64,000 nucleotides of DNA. Source: Nocardia sp. NBC_01503. Lineage in GTDB: Bacteria; Actinomycetota; Actinomycetes; Mycobacteriales; Mycobacteriaceae. The position numbers and the translations under genes were made by a program. This document shows positions 8,034 to 16,688 of the stretch, one piece after another. Below the pieces are notes generated by a model. The model saw nothing but the letters and a program-made list of their open reading frames with translations, had not been told where the DNA came from and did no database searches. The stretch spans positions 6,696,001 to 6,760,000 of the forward strand of contig NZ_CP109596.1 in the NCBI RefSeq assembly GCF_036327755.1, in the 5' to 3' direction. How positions within the stretch are numbered: position 1 is the stretch's first letter; every line of letters starts with the position of its first letter.

Positions 8034-8912
8034 ATGTCGGTCAAACATCCGGTGGTCGCGATCACCGGGTCGTCCGGTGCGGGGACGACCAGCGTCACCC
8101 GAACCTTTCAGGAGATATTCCGCCGCGAGGGAATCAACGCGGTACTGGTGGAGGGAGACTCGTTCCACCGCTTCGACCGCAATGAAATGCAGTTGGCCAT
8201 GGCCGAAGCGGAACAGAATCGCAATCTGCAGTTCTCACACTTCGGGCCGGAGGCGAACCTACTCGGCGAACTCGAATCGCTTTTCCGCGATTACGGCGAA
8301 ACCGGCGTCGGCGCGGTCCGCAGATATCTGCACGATGAGGGCGAGGCCAAACCCTATGGGCAGCCGCCGGGTACATTCACGCCGTGGGAGGAGTTGCCGC
8401 CGGGCAGCGATCTGCTGTTCTACGAGGGCCTGCACGGCGCTGCCACCACCGAGGGCATCGATGTGGCCCAATACACCGATCTGCTCGTCGGGGTGGTGCC
8501 GATCATCAATCTGGAGTGGATTCAGAAGGTGCACCGGGACAAGACCGAACGCGGATACTCCAGTGAAGCGATCATCGACACCATCCTGCGGCGCATGCCG
8601 GATTACGTGAAGCATATCTGCCCGCAGTTCTCCCGGACCTATGTGAACTTTCAGCGGGTGCCGACCGTCGACACCTCGAATCCGTTCACCGCCAGGACGA
8701 TTCCCACCGCCGACGAGAGCTTCGTGGTGATCCGCTTCGCCGATCCGAAGGTCATCGACTTCCCGTATCTGCTGTCCATGCTGCACGATTCGTTCATGTC
8801 ACGGCCCAACAGCATTGTGGTGCCCGGCGGAAAGATGGACCTGGCCATGCAGCTCATCTTCACACCGCTGATTCTGCGACTGATGGATAAGCGACCCAAG
8901 CGACTGCGCTGA
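8034..8912 (+). CDS. cbbP: phosphoribulokinase, class I
   Basis: This 292-residue protein starts at ATG 8034 behind GAGGAGG. The open frame extends far upstream in another frame of cbbF, but only this start has a ribosome-binding site and a kinase N-terminus. The P-loop is ITGSSGAGTTSV. HRFDR, FSHFGPEANLL, FYEGLHG and KVHRDKTERGYS match the shorter (about 290 residues) proteobacterial-type class I PRKs. These use ATP to phosphorylate ribulose-5-phosphate to RuBP, the Rubisco substrate. It is the last gene of the CBB operon and is followed by a hairpin terminator. Confidence 0.95.
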   Translation: MSVKHPVVAITGSSGAGTTSVTRTFQEIFRREGINAVLVEGDSFHRFDRNEMQLAMAEAEQNRNLQFSHFGPEANLLGELESLFRDYGETGVGAVRRYLHDEGEAKPYGQPPGTFTPWEELPPGSDLLFYEGLHGAATTEGIDVAQYTDLLVGVVPIINLEWIQKVHRDKTERGYSSEAIIDTILRRMPDYVKHICPQFSRTYVNFQRVPTVDTSNPFTARTIPTADESFVVIRFADPKVIDFPYLLSMLHDSFMSRPNSIVVPGGKMDLAMQLIFTPLILRLMDKRPKRLR

Positions 8913-8933
8913 AATATGGGCCCGGACAAAAGA

Positions 8934-8967
8934 ATCCGGCGGCCGCCCCGAAGGACGACCGCCGGAT
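8934..8967. terminator. hairpin terminator between convergent cbbP and DUF308 gene
   Basis: A perfect 9-bp stem, ATCCGGCGG (8934-8942) and CCGCCGGAT (8959-8967), with a 16-nt loop lies between two convergent stop codons. It can serve both strands. No long U-tract follows, as is usual in actinobacteria. Confidence 0.7.
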
Positions 8968-8979
8968 ATCGGGTGGTGA

Positions 8980-9582
8980 CTACAGACCCGCGGGCACACT
9001 CTTCGCGCCGCTCTTGACCTGGAACGCGCTGATGATCTCCATAATGCCGATGAAGATCAACCACCAGCCCACCACCAGGGTCAGCGTCAGCAGTGAGGCG
9101 AATGGTGCGGCGATCAGCCAGCCACCACCGATCACCAGCATGATGCCGAAGAAGATCGCCCAGCCGCGCCCCGGCATACCGTCTCCGGAGATGCCGACGA
9201 TCAGCGAGGAGACGCCGCGGAAGATCCAGCTGATACCGATCCAGATGGCCAGCAGCAGCACCGCGGTGGCCTCACCGCGCTCGGTCCAGTCGTGGAAGCA
9301 GAGGAAACCCAGGATCAGCGACAGAATCGCGCTGATGAACGACAGAATTCGCATTCCGGCGCTCAAATGCGTGCCGAAGGCCGCGATGAGTTGGAAGAGA
9401 CCGGAAACAATCAGATAGACGCCGAAGAGGACGCCCGCGACGAGCAGCGTTTTCCCCGGCCAGGCCAGGATCAGGATGCCGAGTACCACCGAGAGGATGC
9501 CGGTGACCAGTATCGACTGCCAGGCGCTCCGGGCCAGAGCGTGCACCGGCCCTTCGTTAACTTCCTCTTTGCTGGTTGTCAT
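8980..9582 (-). CDS. HdeD-like DUF308 membrane protein
   Basis: This 200-residue protein has a short hydrophilic N-terminus and about six transmembrane segments. The DUF308/HdeD pattern is seen in repeated glycine-rich helices (VTGILSVVLGILILAWP, FGVYLIVSGLFQLIAAF, FFGIMLVIGGGWLIAAP). HdeD in enteric bacteria is linked to acid stress, but the molecular function of actinobacterial members is not established. The ATG at 9580-9582 has no strong ribosome-binding site. It shares its strand with the DUF1275 gene, 25 bp away. Confidence 0.85.
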   Translation of the reverse strand: MTTSKEEVNEGPVHALARSAWQSILVTGILSVVLGILILAWPGKTLLVAGVLFGVYLIVSGLFQLIAAFGTHLSAGMRILSFISAILSLILGFLCFHDWTERGEATAVLLLAIWIGISWIFRGVSSLIVGISGDGMPGRGWAIFFGIMLVIGGGWLIAAPFASLLTLTLVVGWWLIFIGIMEIISAFQVKSGAKSVPAGL

Positions 9583-9607
9583 GTTTCGGAGAATATGCCC
9601 AGCTAAG

Positions 9608-10375
9608 TCACTTTGCGGTTAAGTTGCCCGGTGTGGTGTCAGGTTGTGATGCTGTGCACGCGACGTCGGTTCGGCGATTCTTCTCGTGGCGGCAGTACCG
9701 CACATCGGCTCGCCAGGTATAGATGGCGACCAATGCGGAGCCGATAACCGCTGCGTCCAGCATGGATTCACCGGAGACCGGAATACTGACCAGCCCGCCG
9801 ATGAGCGCGCCGAGCGCGAAAGACGCGTATTGCACGGCATATCCGGCCCAGTCCCGCGCCGAGCCATTTCCCGCCAGATGCCGCTCCACACCCTGCGCGA
9901 GTTTCACCAGCGTGCCGGTGACATAACTGACGGGTATGGACACCTCACCGTTCTTCACGAAAGAGGTATTGAGCGCACCCATTCCGAATGCCACGGCCAG
10001 AATCGGGATCAGGCCGATACCGCGCTCGCCGAGGATGTGATCACCCACGGCGGCAACCAGCAGTGCTCCGGTGGCCAACATGGTCGCGCCATGTGGATGA
10101 TTGCGCCACCAGTAGCGACGGCACAGCGAAGCGATGAAGACGCCCAGTACGAACGAGAGGATGAGCAGGGCCGCACCCGCCGCCAAAGTGTGGTCGCCGG
10201 CGAAGTTTCCGATAATCGCGCGTTCGGTATTACCGGTCATGAAGGTGACGAAGTAACCCGCCGAGTGTGCGTAGGCGGCCGCGCCGATGTATCCGGCAAG
10301 CATCGACAGGACCGAGGACAGGCGGGTCTCGAGATCCCAGAAAGGGCCCGGTGCGACGTCCTGGCTGACAGTCAT
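9608..10375 (-). CDS. DUF1275 (YoaK-like) membrane protein
   Basis: This 255-residue protein has six predicted transmembrane helices. DUF1275 hallmarks are the N-terminal LSMLAGYIGAAAYAHSAGYFVTFMTGNT, in which the GxF(V)TFMTGN element is diagnostic, and the central GMGALNTSFVKNGEVSIPVSYVTGTLVKL. The last 30 residues are hydrophilic and probably cytoplasmic. No function is established for the family. It reads in the same direction as the DUF308 gene, so the two may be co-transcribed. Confidence 0.88.
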   Translation of the reverse strand: MTVSQDVAPGPFWDLETRLSSVLSMLAGYIGAAAYAHSAGYFVTFMTGNTERAIIGNFAGDHTLAAGAALLILSFVLGVFIASLCRRYWWRNHPHGATMLATGALLVAAVGDHILGERGIGLIPILAVAFGMGALNTSFVKNGEVSIPVSYVTGTLVKLAQGVERHLAGNGSARDWAGYAVQYASFALGALIGGLVSIPVSGESMLDAAVIGSALVAIYTWRADVRYCRHEKNRRTDVACTASQPDTTPGNLTAK

Positions 10376-10467
10376 GGCAACAGGCTAGCAACCAATTCTG
10401 AGCGTTTCGGGACGGACAAATCTCGTCGAACGCGTCGCCGAAACAGTGCGGTACAGTACTGATGTTA

Positions 10468-10486
10468 ACCGGAATTCACATCCGGT
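10468..10486. promoter_or_regulatory. inverted repeat in thiolase 5' region
   Basis: ACCGGA (10468-10473) and TCCGGT (10481-10486) form a perfect repeat with a 7-nt spacer, 25 bp upstream of the thiolase ATG. It may be an operator or a leader hairpin. Confidence 0.4.
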
Positions 10487-10511
10487 AGGCAGGTACGAAA
10501 AAGGAGAAACC

Positions 10512-11678
10512 ATGACCTCCGCCGTCATTGTCGACGTCGTCCGCACGCCCTCCGGCCGAGGGAAATCCGGTGGTGGACTGTCGGAAGTGCATCCCGCGAC
10601 GCTGCTGTCCGGAGTCCTCGAAGCGCTCATCGATCGCACCGGAATCGATCCCGCCCTGGTCGATGATGTGATCGGCGGTTGCGTTACCCAGAGCGGTGAG
10701 CAGGCCTTCAATATCGCCCGCACGGCGGTGCTGGCCGCCGGTTTCCCCGAAGCGGTACCCGCCACAACCGTCGACCGGCAGTGCGGATCTTCACAGCAGG
10801 CCGCGCACTTCGCCGCCCAGGGCGTGATCGCGGGAGCCTACGACGTTGCCATCGCCTGCGGCGTGGAGTCCATGTCGCGGGTGCCGATGTTCTCCAATGC
10901 GCAAGGCAAGGACGCCAATCGAGGGCCGATCGCGCACCGATACCCGAATGGGCTTGTACAACAGGGGATTTCGGCTGAAGTCATCGCGGCGCGCTGGAAG
11001 TTCGACCGGGTCGCGCTCGACGAGTTCGCGGCGCGCTCACACCGATTGGCCGCCGAGACCGCGGCTTCCGGTGGCTTCGACAATGAACTGGTGGCGGCCG
11101 GGACGCTGACCGCCGATGAGACGATTCGCCCGACCACCACGGTCGAGGGCCTCGCAGGGTTGAAACCCGCCTTCGTGGATGCCGAATTCAAGGCGCGATT
11201 CCCCGAGATCGAATGGTCGATCACACCGGGCAACTCCTCACCGCTCACCGATGGGGCGTCCGCCGCGCTGATCATGAGCGAGGAGAAGGCCGCGCAGCTC
11301 GGGCTGAAGCCGCGCGCACGATTCCACTCCTTCGCGGTGACCGGTGACGATCCGCTGCTCATGCTGACCGCGGTCATTCCGGCCACCCGCAAGGTGCTCG
11401 ATCGAGCCGGATTGAGCATCAATGACATCGACGCCTACGAGGTGAATGAGGCGTTCGCGCCGGTACCGCTGGTGTGGGCGCATGAACTCGGCGCGGACCC
11501 GGCCAAGTTGAACCCGCGCGGCGGGGCCATCGCGCTCGGCCATCCGCTCGGCGCCTCGGGCGTACGAATTCTGGCCACCATGGTCAATCACCTCGAACAG
11601 ACCGGCGGGCGCTACGGCCTGATGACCATGTGTGAGGCGGGCGGTCTGGCGAACGCCACCATTATCGAACGCCTTTGA
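10512..11678 (+). CDS. thiolase (acetyl-CoA C-acetyltransferase family)
   Basis: The ATG at 10512 has an AAGGAG ribosome-binding site, giving 388 residues, the usual thiolase length. The nucleophilic Cys lies in VDRQCGSSQQAAH. The NEAFA motif, the GHPLGASGVR active-site His, and the C-terminal Cys motif MCEAGGLAN follow in order. The enzyme condenses two acyl-CoA units or cleaves 3-ketoacyl-CoA. The C-terminal CEAGG in place of CIGGG suggests a degradative or broad-range actinobacterial subgroup rather than PhaA, but the chain-length preference cannot be read. It stands alone between oppositely oriented or unrelated genes. Confidence 0.9.
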   Translation: MTSAVIVDVVRTPSGRGKSGGGLSEVHPATLLSGVLEALIDRTGIDPALVDDVIGGCVTQSGEQAFNIARTAVLAAGFPEAVPATTVDRQCGSSQQAAHFAAQGVIAGAYDVAIACGVESMSRVPMFSNAQGKDANRGPIAHRYPNGLVQQGISAEVIAARWKFDRVALDEFAARSHRLAAETAASGGFDNELVAAGTLTADETIRPTTTVEGLAGLKPAFVDAEFKARFPEIEWSITPGNSSPLTDGASAALIMSEEKAAQLGLKPRARFHSFAVTGDDPLLMLTAVIPATRKVLDRAGLSINDIDAYEVNEAFAPVPLVWAHELGADPAKLNPRGGAIALGHPLGASGVRILATMVNHLEQTGGRYGLMTMCEAGGLANATIIERL

Positions 11679-11748
11679 GCAGACAGCGAATTTGTCGGTG
11701 CGGCGTCGTACCGTAGTCGCGTTGGCTTCGGCGAGAGGTGTGGGCGCG

Positions 11749-12858
11749 GTGCGGGTTTCGTGGGATCAGGTGTTCGCCTGGCGCATGGGGCGTCAGTTCG
11801 TCGACCCACGCGGTGGGGCGGATGCGGTCGCGGTGGTCGGGCGACTGGCCGGTGTGCAGACGCAGGTCACCTCGGCGGCGGAGACCGCGGTGGCCTTGCG
11901 AACCACGCAGGGGAAACCCGGTGCGGTGACCAAGGCGCTGGGGGAGAAGAAGCTGCTGAAGACCTGGGCCATGCGCGGGACCCTGCATGCGCTGACGCCC
12001 GATGTCGCGGCCGGAGTCCTGTCCTTGATGGGCTCCGCCCGCACCTGGGAGAAGCCTTCCTGGACAAAGAATTTCGGCGCGACGCCACAGGATATCGAGG
12101 CGCTCGTCAAGGCCGTGGGGGAGATCCTCGACGGTGCGATCCTCACTCGCGACGAACTGGTCTCCGCGATTGTCGCCGAACCCCGCTTCCATCCTCTCGA
12201 GGAGCAACTGCGCTCGGGCTGGGGCGCACTGCTCAAACCTCTCGCTTGGCAGGGCGCGCTCTGCCACGGCCCCGCCGACGGAACATCGGTCACCTTCGCC
12301 AGCCCGGCGCGGCTGATCCCCGGCTGGCGCGGAATCCCCGAACCGGATGTGGCCGCACCCGAGGTCATCTCGGCCTATCTCGGCGCGTACGGCCCCGCCA
12401 CGCCCGAGACCTTCGATGCCTGGCTCTCCCGCGGCAGCATCCGCAAACCGATACTGCGGCGATGGTTCTCCGAGCTGGGTGACCGGCTCACCGAGGTCGA
12501 GGTGGAGGGTCGAAAGGGTTACATCCGCACCGAGGACGCCGACGAACTCGCCGCCACCGCACCCGCGCGATCGGTGCGCCTTCTCGGTGCCTTCGACCAA
12601 TATGTCCTCGGTCCAGGAACAGGCGATACCGCACTACTCTCCGCCGACCACCGCGCCAAGGTCAGCCGCACCGCGGGCTGGATCTCACCCCTGGTACTGA
12701 TCAACGGTCGCATCGCCGGAACCTGGGAGGTCGTGGACACCGACCTGATCGTCACCATGTTCGACAATGCCGACGCACCACTACCGGAGCTACAGGACGA
12801 GGCCGCACACGTAGCGCGAGCCATGGGCACGTCACCACTCATCGTCACGACCGAATAA
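11749..12858 (+). CDS. winged-helix DNA-binding domain protein (HTH_42 family)
   Basis: GTG 11749 is chosen because a GAGAGG ribosome-binding site lies 10 nt upstream. A GTG at 11740 is also possible. The product is about 369 residues and begins VRVSWDQVFAWRMGRQ, a typical start of the YcaQ/AlkX-like winged-helix family (PF06224). VAVVGRLAGVQTQVTSAAETAVALRT and TWAMRGTLHAL, followed by RLLGAFDQYVLGP and HRAKVSRTAGWISPLVLINGR, are family motifs. E. coli YcaQ is a DNA glycosylase for interstrand crosslinks. Actinobacterial members of this wider family are mostly uncharacterised, so repair is only one possibility. Confidence 0.8.
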   Translation: MRVSWDQVFAWRMGRQFVDPRGGADAVAVVGRLAGVQTQVTSAAETAVALRTTQGKPGAVTKALGEKKLLKTWAMRGTLHALTPDVAAGVLSLMGSARTWEKPSWTKNFGATPQDIEALVKAVGEILDGAILTRDELVSAIVAEPRFHPLEEQLRSGWGALLKPLAWQGALCHGPADGTSVTFASPARLIPGWRGIPEPDVAAPEVISAYLGAYGPATPETFDAWLSRGSIRKPILRRWFSELGDRLTEVEVEGRKGYIRTEDADELAATAPARSVRLLGAFDQYVLGPGTGDTALLSADHRAKVSRTAGWISPLVLINGRIAGTWEVVDTDLIVTMFDNADAPLPELQDEAAHVARAMGTSPLIVTTE

Positions 12859-13107
12859 CCCGCCGCCGAACCGGTATTCGCGTACCCGCCGTCCCGCAGC
12901 ATTGAGACATCCATCCCGTTGCGCGGGGCGGCATTTCATGGCCCGCGCTCGCGGAGTGGGCCCACTGCCGACACTGTGACCTGGGGCGGGCCCTCTTCGA
13001 CGGCAGCACGACCGCGTGAGTTCGCAACCGACGGTGGCCCATTCGACTTCCCCGTTGTGTGAATCGACATTTTATGGCTGCCGAAGCACGCCGATACCGT
13101 CGAACTC

Positions 13108-14559
13108 ATGGAATGGAATATTCGATCAGCAGAAGAATTGTCGGCCGCGTTGCGTGCCGGTGAGGTGACCTCGGTGGAGCTGACCGAGGAGGCGATCGCC
13201 CGAATCGAGCGGGACGACAAGGCGATCAACGCGATCTGTGTACCTGATTTCGACCGCGCGCGGGACGCCGCCAGCAGTGCCGACCAGGCGCGCGCACGCG
13301 GCGAGAACGGACCGCTGCTCGGTATTCCGGTGACGGTCAAGGAGTCCTATGACATGGCCGGGCTGCCCACGACCTGGGGCATGCCGCAGCACGCGAACCA
13401 TGTGCCGACCGAGGACGCGGTACAGGTGTCGCGGTTGAAGGCGGCCGGTGCGGTACTGCTCGGTAAAACCAATGTGCCGATGACGCTGCGAGATATCCAG
13501 AGCTTCAACGACATCTACGGCACCACCAACAATCCATGGGATCACAGCCGCACCTCGGGTGGATCCTCCGGCGGATCGGCGGCGGCCCTGGCATCCGGAT
13601 TCGGCGCGCTGTCCATCGGCTCCGACCTCGCCGGCTCGCTGCGCACCCCCGCGCACTTCTGCGGCATCTACGCGCATAAGCCGACACTCGGGCTGGCGCC
13701 GACCCGCGGTATGGTCGCGCCGCCCGCACCGGCCCTGCCGATCGACCTCGACCTCGCCGTCGTCGGCCCGATGGCGCGCACCGCCCGCGATCTCACCCTC
13801 CTGCTCGACGTGATGGCCGGACCGGACCCGCTGACCCACGGCATCGCCTACGACCTCGCACTGCCGCCCGCGCGGCACGATCGGCTCTCGGACTTCCGGG
13901 TCCTGATCATCGAGGACCATCCGCTCATTCCGACCGGATCGGCGGTGCGGGCAGGTGTGAACCGGGTCGCCGAGGCGCTCGCCGACGCGGGCGCTCGCGT
14001 CGAACGGCACACTCCGCTGCTGCCCGATCTGACCGAGGCCGCAACGCTTTACATGCAGCTGATGCTGTCGAACGCCGCCGCGGGCCTTCCCATCGACGTG
14101 TACGAACAGCTGCGGACCCAGGCCGCCGCGCTGAGCGCGGACGACCGGAGTCTCGATGCGGCGCGGCTGCGCGGCATGGTACTCAGCCACCGCGAGTGGG
14201 TCGAGGCGAACAACCGTCGCGAACTCCACCGCCACGGCTGGCGCCAGCTCTTCACCGAGTTCGATGCCGTGGTGTGCCCCATTACGCCCACTCCCGCCTT
14301 CCCGCACAACCACAACGGAGGTTTGGAGAACCGGCGTATCGATATCGACGGCGTCGAGTACCCGTACTTCGATCAGCTCGTCTGGGCCGGTGCGGCCACC
14401 ATGCCCGGTCTGCCCGCCACCGCCATACCCGCGGGCCGGTCCCCCGAGGGGCTGCCGGTGGGAGTGCAGCTCATCGGTCCGATGTTCGAGGACCGCACCC
14501 CGCTGCGGCTGGCCGAACTGCTCGAGCAGAAGATCGGCGGCTTCCGAGCACCGGAATAG
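13108..14559 (+). CDS. amidase signature family hydrolase
   Basis: This 483-residue protein shows the Ser-cisSer-Lys triad of the amidase signature family. The Lys is in GIPVTVKESYD, the signature is HSRTSGGSSGGSAAALASG with the cis-Ser, and the nucleophile Ser is in GSDLAGSLRTPAHF (family: G-S-x-x-x-G-S-I/L-R). Downstream CGIYAHKPTLGLAPTRG matches the family. It hydrolyses a carboxylic amide to acid and ammonia; the substrate is not predictable. No strong ribosome-binding site precedes the ATG. It converges on the HxlR regulator gene with a shared terminator. Confidence 0.9.
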   Translation: MEWNIRSAEELSAALRAGEVTSVELTEEAIARIERDDKAINAICVPDFDRARDAASSADQARARGENGPLLGIPVTVKESYDMAGLPTTWGMPQHANHVPTEDAVQVSRLKAAGAVLLGKTNVPMTLRDIQSFNDIYGTTNNPWDHSRTSGGSSGGSAAALASGFGALSIGSDLAGSLRTPAHFCGIYAHKPTLGLAPTRGMVAPPAPALPIDLDLAVVGPMARTARDLTLLLDVMAGPDPLTHGIAYDLALPPARHDRLSDFRVLIIEDHPLIPTGSAVRAGVNRVAEALADAGARVERHTPLLPDLTEAATLYMQLMLSNAAAGLPIDVYEQLRTQAAALSADDRSLDAARLRGMVLSHREWVEANNRRELHRHGWRQLFTEFDAVVCPITPTPAFPHNHNGGLENRRIDIDGVEYPYFDQLVWAGAATMPGLPATAIPAGRSPEGLPVGVQLIGPMFEDRTPLRLAELLEQKIGGFRAPE

Positions 14560-14587
14560 GTCGCACTACCGGACCCTCGGCCGGGAT

Positions 14588-14608
14588 CCACACCCTCAGC
14601 GGGTGTGG
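14588..14608. terminator. hairpin terminator between amidase and HxlR gene
   Basis: A perfect 8-bp stem CCACACCC/GGGTGTGG with a TCAGC loop begins 28 bp after the amidase stop. The stop codon of the convergent HxlR gene lies inside the loop, so the terminator overlaps that gene's 3' end. Confidence 0.65.
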
Positions 14609-15075
14609 CTCGGCAGCAGGTCCGGCGAGTGCGCGCCCGGCCCCAACTGTGGGCGCAGGTCCCGCCCATGCACGTGTTCACCGCACTCCGAACACACCGG
14701 CCGCACCGTCATGACGTGCCCGCACGGCTTGTGCACGGATTCGATCGGCGGCCCGTCCGGCGCGGCCCAGGTATCGCCCCACTGCCGCATGGCGGCGAGC
14801 ACCGTCCACAGTGAGCGTCCCTTATCGGTGAGCCGGTAGTCATACCGCACCGGATTCTCCTGATACGGCTCGCGAATCATAATCCCTTGTTCCACAAGGT
14901 ATTCCAGCCGCTGCGTAAGCACATTGCGTGCGATTCCGAGCCTGGTCCGGAAGTCGTCGAAGCGGGTGATGCCGAATATCGCGTCACGAACGATCAGCAG
15001 CGTCCACCATTCGCCCACGGCCTCCAGGCATTGGGCGATGGAGCAGTTCATGTCCTCGAAGCTGGTTCGGCGCAT
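14596..15075 (-). CDS. HxlR family transcriptional regulator
   Basis: This protein of about 159 residues starts at ATG 15073-15075. The HxlR winged-helix domain occupies about residues 8-100. It includes CSIAQCLEAVGEWWTLLIVRDAIFG, with the characteristic early Cys and GxWWxLLI, then RFDDFRTRLGIARNVLTQRL and YRLTDKGRSL. The C-terminal tail carries CGH and CSECGEH motifs that could bind metal. The gene is divergent from an MFS exporter across a 100-bp gap and probably controls it, perhaps in response to an electrophile or drug. Confidence 0.88.
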   Translation of the reverse strand: MRRTSFEDMNCSIAQCLEAVGEWWTLLIVRDAIFGITRFDDFRTRLGIARNVLTQRLEYLVEQGIMIREPYQENPVRYDYRLTDKGRSLWTVLAAMRQWGDTWAAPDGPPIESVHKPCGHVMTVRPVCSECGEHVHGRDLRPQLGPGAHSPDLLPSHTR

Positions 15076-15092
15076 CACCCGAGCATAGTCGG

Positions 15093-15121
15093 TTGCTTGA
15101 AAGAACTCACCGGGCTAGGGT
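15093..15121 (+). promoter_or_regulatory. possible promoter of the MFS exporter
   Basis: TTGCTT (15093-15098) and TAGGGT (15116-15121) are separated by 17 nt, a sigma-70-like layout 55 bp ahead of the exporter start and close to the HxlR start. The -10 match is moderate. Confidence 0.3.
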
Positions 15122-15175
15122 GCGTTTCATGATGCAACTCACTGGCCTTTCCGGCCGACCGATGGGGGAGAGATC

Positions 15176-16570
15176 TTGAGTACCGTTGTGGCCGAGCAGG
15201 ACCGGCGGACGACGAATCCGCAGGTGGTGCTGGGCATTGTGGCGATCGGTGTGCTGCTGTCCAGCCTGGATCTGTTCATCGTCAATGTGGCGCTGCCCGA
15301 TATCGCCGCCGATTTCTCCGGATCGAAGATCTCCGGACTCTCCTGGGTGTTGAACGCGTACGCGATCGTCTTCGCCGCACTGCTGGTGCCCGCCGGGCGA
15401 CTGGGCGATCGCAGCGGCAATCGCACCACCTTCCTGACCGGTCTCGGCCTGTTCATTCTCGGATCGGCGCTCTGCGCGGTGTCCTGGAATGTGGGTGCGC
15501 TCGTGGCCTTCCGGGTGGTGCAGGCCGTCGGCGGCGCACTGCTCACCCCGGCCTCGCTCGGATTGGTGCTCGCGGCGACGCCGCCCGAGCGCCGGGCCAT
15601 GGCGGTGCGACTATGGGTCGCGTTCGGTGGTCTCGGCGCGGCGCTGGGTCCGGTGCTGGGCGGTCTGCTGGTCGAGATCGATTGGCGCTGGGTGTTTCTG
15701 GTGAATGTGCCGATCGGTATCGCGGCGCTGGTGATCGGTCTGCGACTGCTGCCGAATCCGGCCGGTGACGGTGGTGCGTTGCCCGACGGGTTCGGTGCGC
15801 TCATGCTGGTCGGCTCGGTGGCGACGCTCGTTCTCGCGCTGGTGAAGGGTGAGGATTGGGGCTGGGGTTCGCCCGGTGTGATCGGCGGACTGGTGACGGC
15901 GGTGGTCCTCGGTCTCGCATTCGTCTCGTCGTCGCGGCGGCACCGCAGTCCGGTGGTGGATCCCGCGCTGCTCCGGCTGCCGAATTTCGCGCTGATGGTG
16001 GGCAATTCGATGCTGTTCAATATCTCGTTCGCGGGCATGCTGCTGTCGGTGGTGCTGTGGGCGCAGAACGTATGGGACTGGTCGGCGCTGCAAACCGGAC
16101 TCGCAATCGCGCCCGGACCGCTGGTGGTGCCGGTCGTCGCGATTCTGGCCGGACGGCTGATCGCCCGGATCGGCGCGGGGCCGGTGATCGCGCTCGGCGG
16201 TGTGCTGTTCGCTGCCGGGATCCTTTGGTGGACAGTCTCGGTCACCCTCACCCCGAATTTCGCGGGCGGACTGCTGGGCGGCATGCTGCTCACCGGTCTC
16301 GGCGTCGGCTTGACCATGCCGACCAGCTTCGCGGCCGGTACCGCCGGACTGCCACCGCAGCGTTTCGCCACCGGGTCGGCGGTGTTGAGTATGGCCCGTC
16401 AGCTCGGATTGGCCATCGGCGTCGCGGTTCTGGTCGCGGTGCTCGGTTCACCGGTCGGGCCGGAGGCGAATCTCGAAGCGTTCCAGCGCGGCTGGTATGT
16501 CATCGCCGGTGCGGCGGTCGCGGCCGGAGTCGTCGGTCTCGCGGCGCGACTACCGCGACCGGCTGACTGA
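15176..16570 (+). CDS. MFS drug-efflux transporter, DHA2 (14-TM) type
   Basis: This 464-residue protein starts at a TTG with GGGGGAG immediately upstream. About 14 hydrophobic helices are visible. MFS signatures are LDLFIVNVALPDIA in TM1 (typical of DHA2), LGDRSGNRTTF in the loop after TM2, and FRVVQAVGGALLTPASLGLVLA (motif C-like) in TM5. It is likely a proton-driven multidrug exporter in the cytoplasmic membrane. The divergent HxlR gene is its probable regulator. A strong hairpin follows the stop codon. Confidence 0.9.
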   Translation: MSTVVAEQDRRTTNPQVVLGIVAIGVLLSSLDLFIVNVALPDIAADFSGSKISGLSWVLNAYAIVFAALLVPAGRLGDRSGNRTTFLTGLGLFILGSALCAVSWNVGALVAFRVVQAVGGALLTPASLGLVLAATPPERRAMAVRLWVAFGGLGAALGPVLGGLLVEIDWRWVFLVNVPIGIAALVIGLRLLPNPAGDGGALPDGFGALMLVGSVATLVLALVKGEDWGWGSPGVIGGLVTAVVLGLAFVSSSRRHRSPVVDPALLRLPNFALMVGNSMLFNISFAGMLLSVVLWAQNVWDWSALQTGLAIAPGPLVVPVVAILAGRLIARIGAGPVIALGGVLFAAGILWWTVSVTLTPNFAGGLLGGMLLTGLGVGLTMPTSFAAGTAGLPPQRFATGSAVLSMARQLGLAIGVAVLVAVLGSPVGPEANLEAFQRGWYVIAGAAVAAGVVGLAARLPRPAD

Positions 16571-16581
16571 CGCTCTCCAGA

Positions 16582-16613
16582 CGACACCCGCATCAGACCG
16601 TAGGCGGGTGTCG
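16582..16613 (+). terminator. hairpin terminator after the MFS exporter
   Basis: A perfect 10-bp stem CGACACCCGC (16582-16591)/GCGGGTGTCG (16604-16613) with a 12-nt loop starts 11 bp after the stop. Confidence 0.75.
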
Positions 16614-16688
16614 CCACCCAACTTTTCAGGGCAGCTCTCAGGGGTTGTCCCGATGTTCAGCGAGGCCCCCGGTCCCTACCGTCGAATC

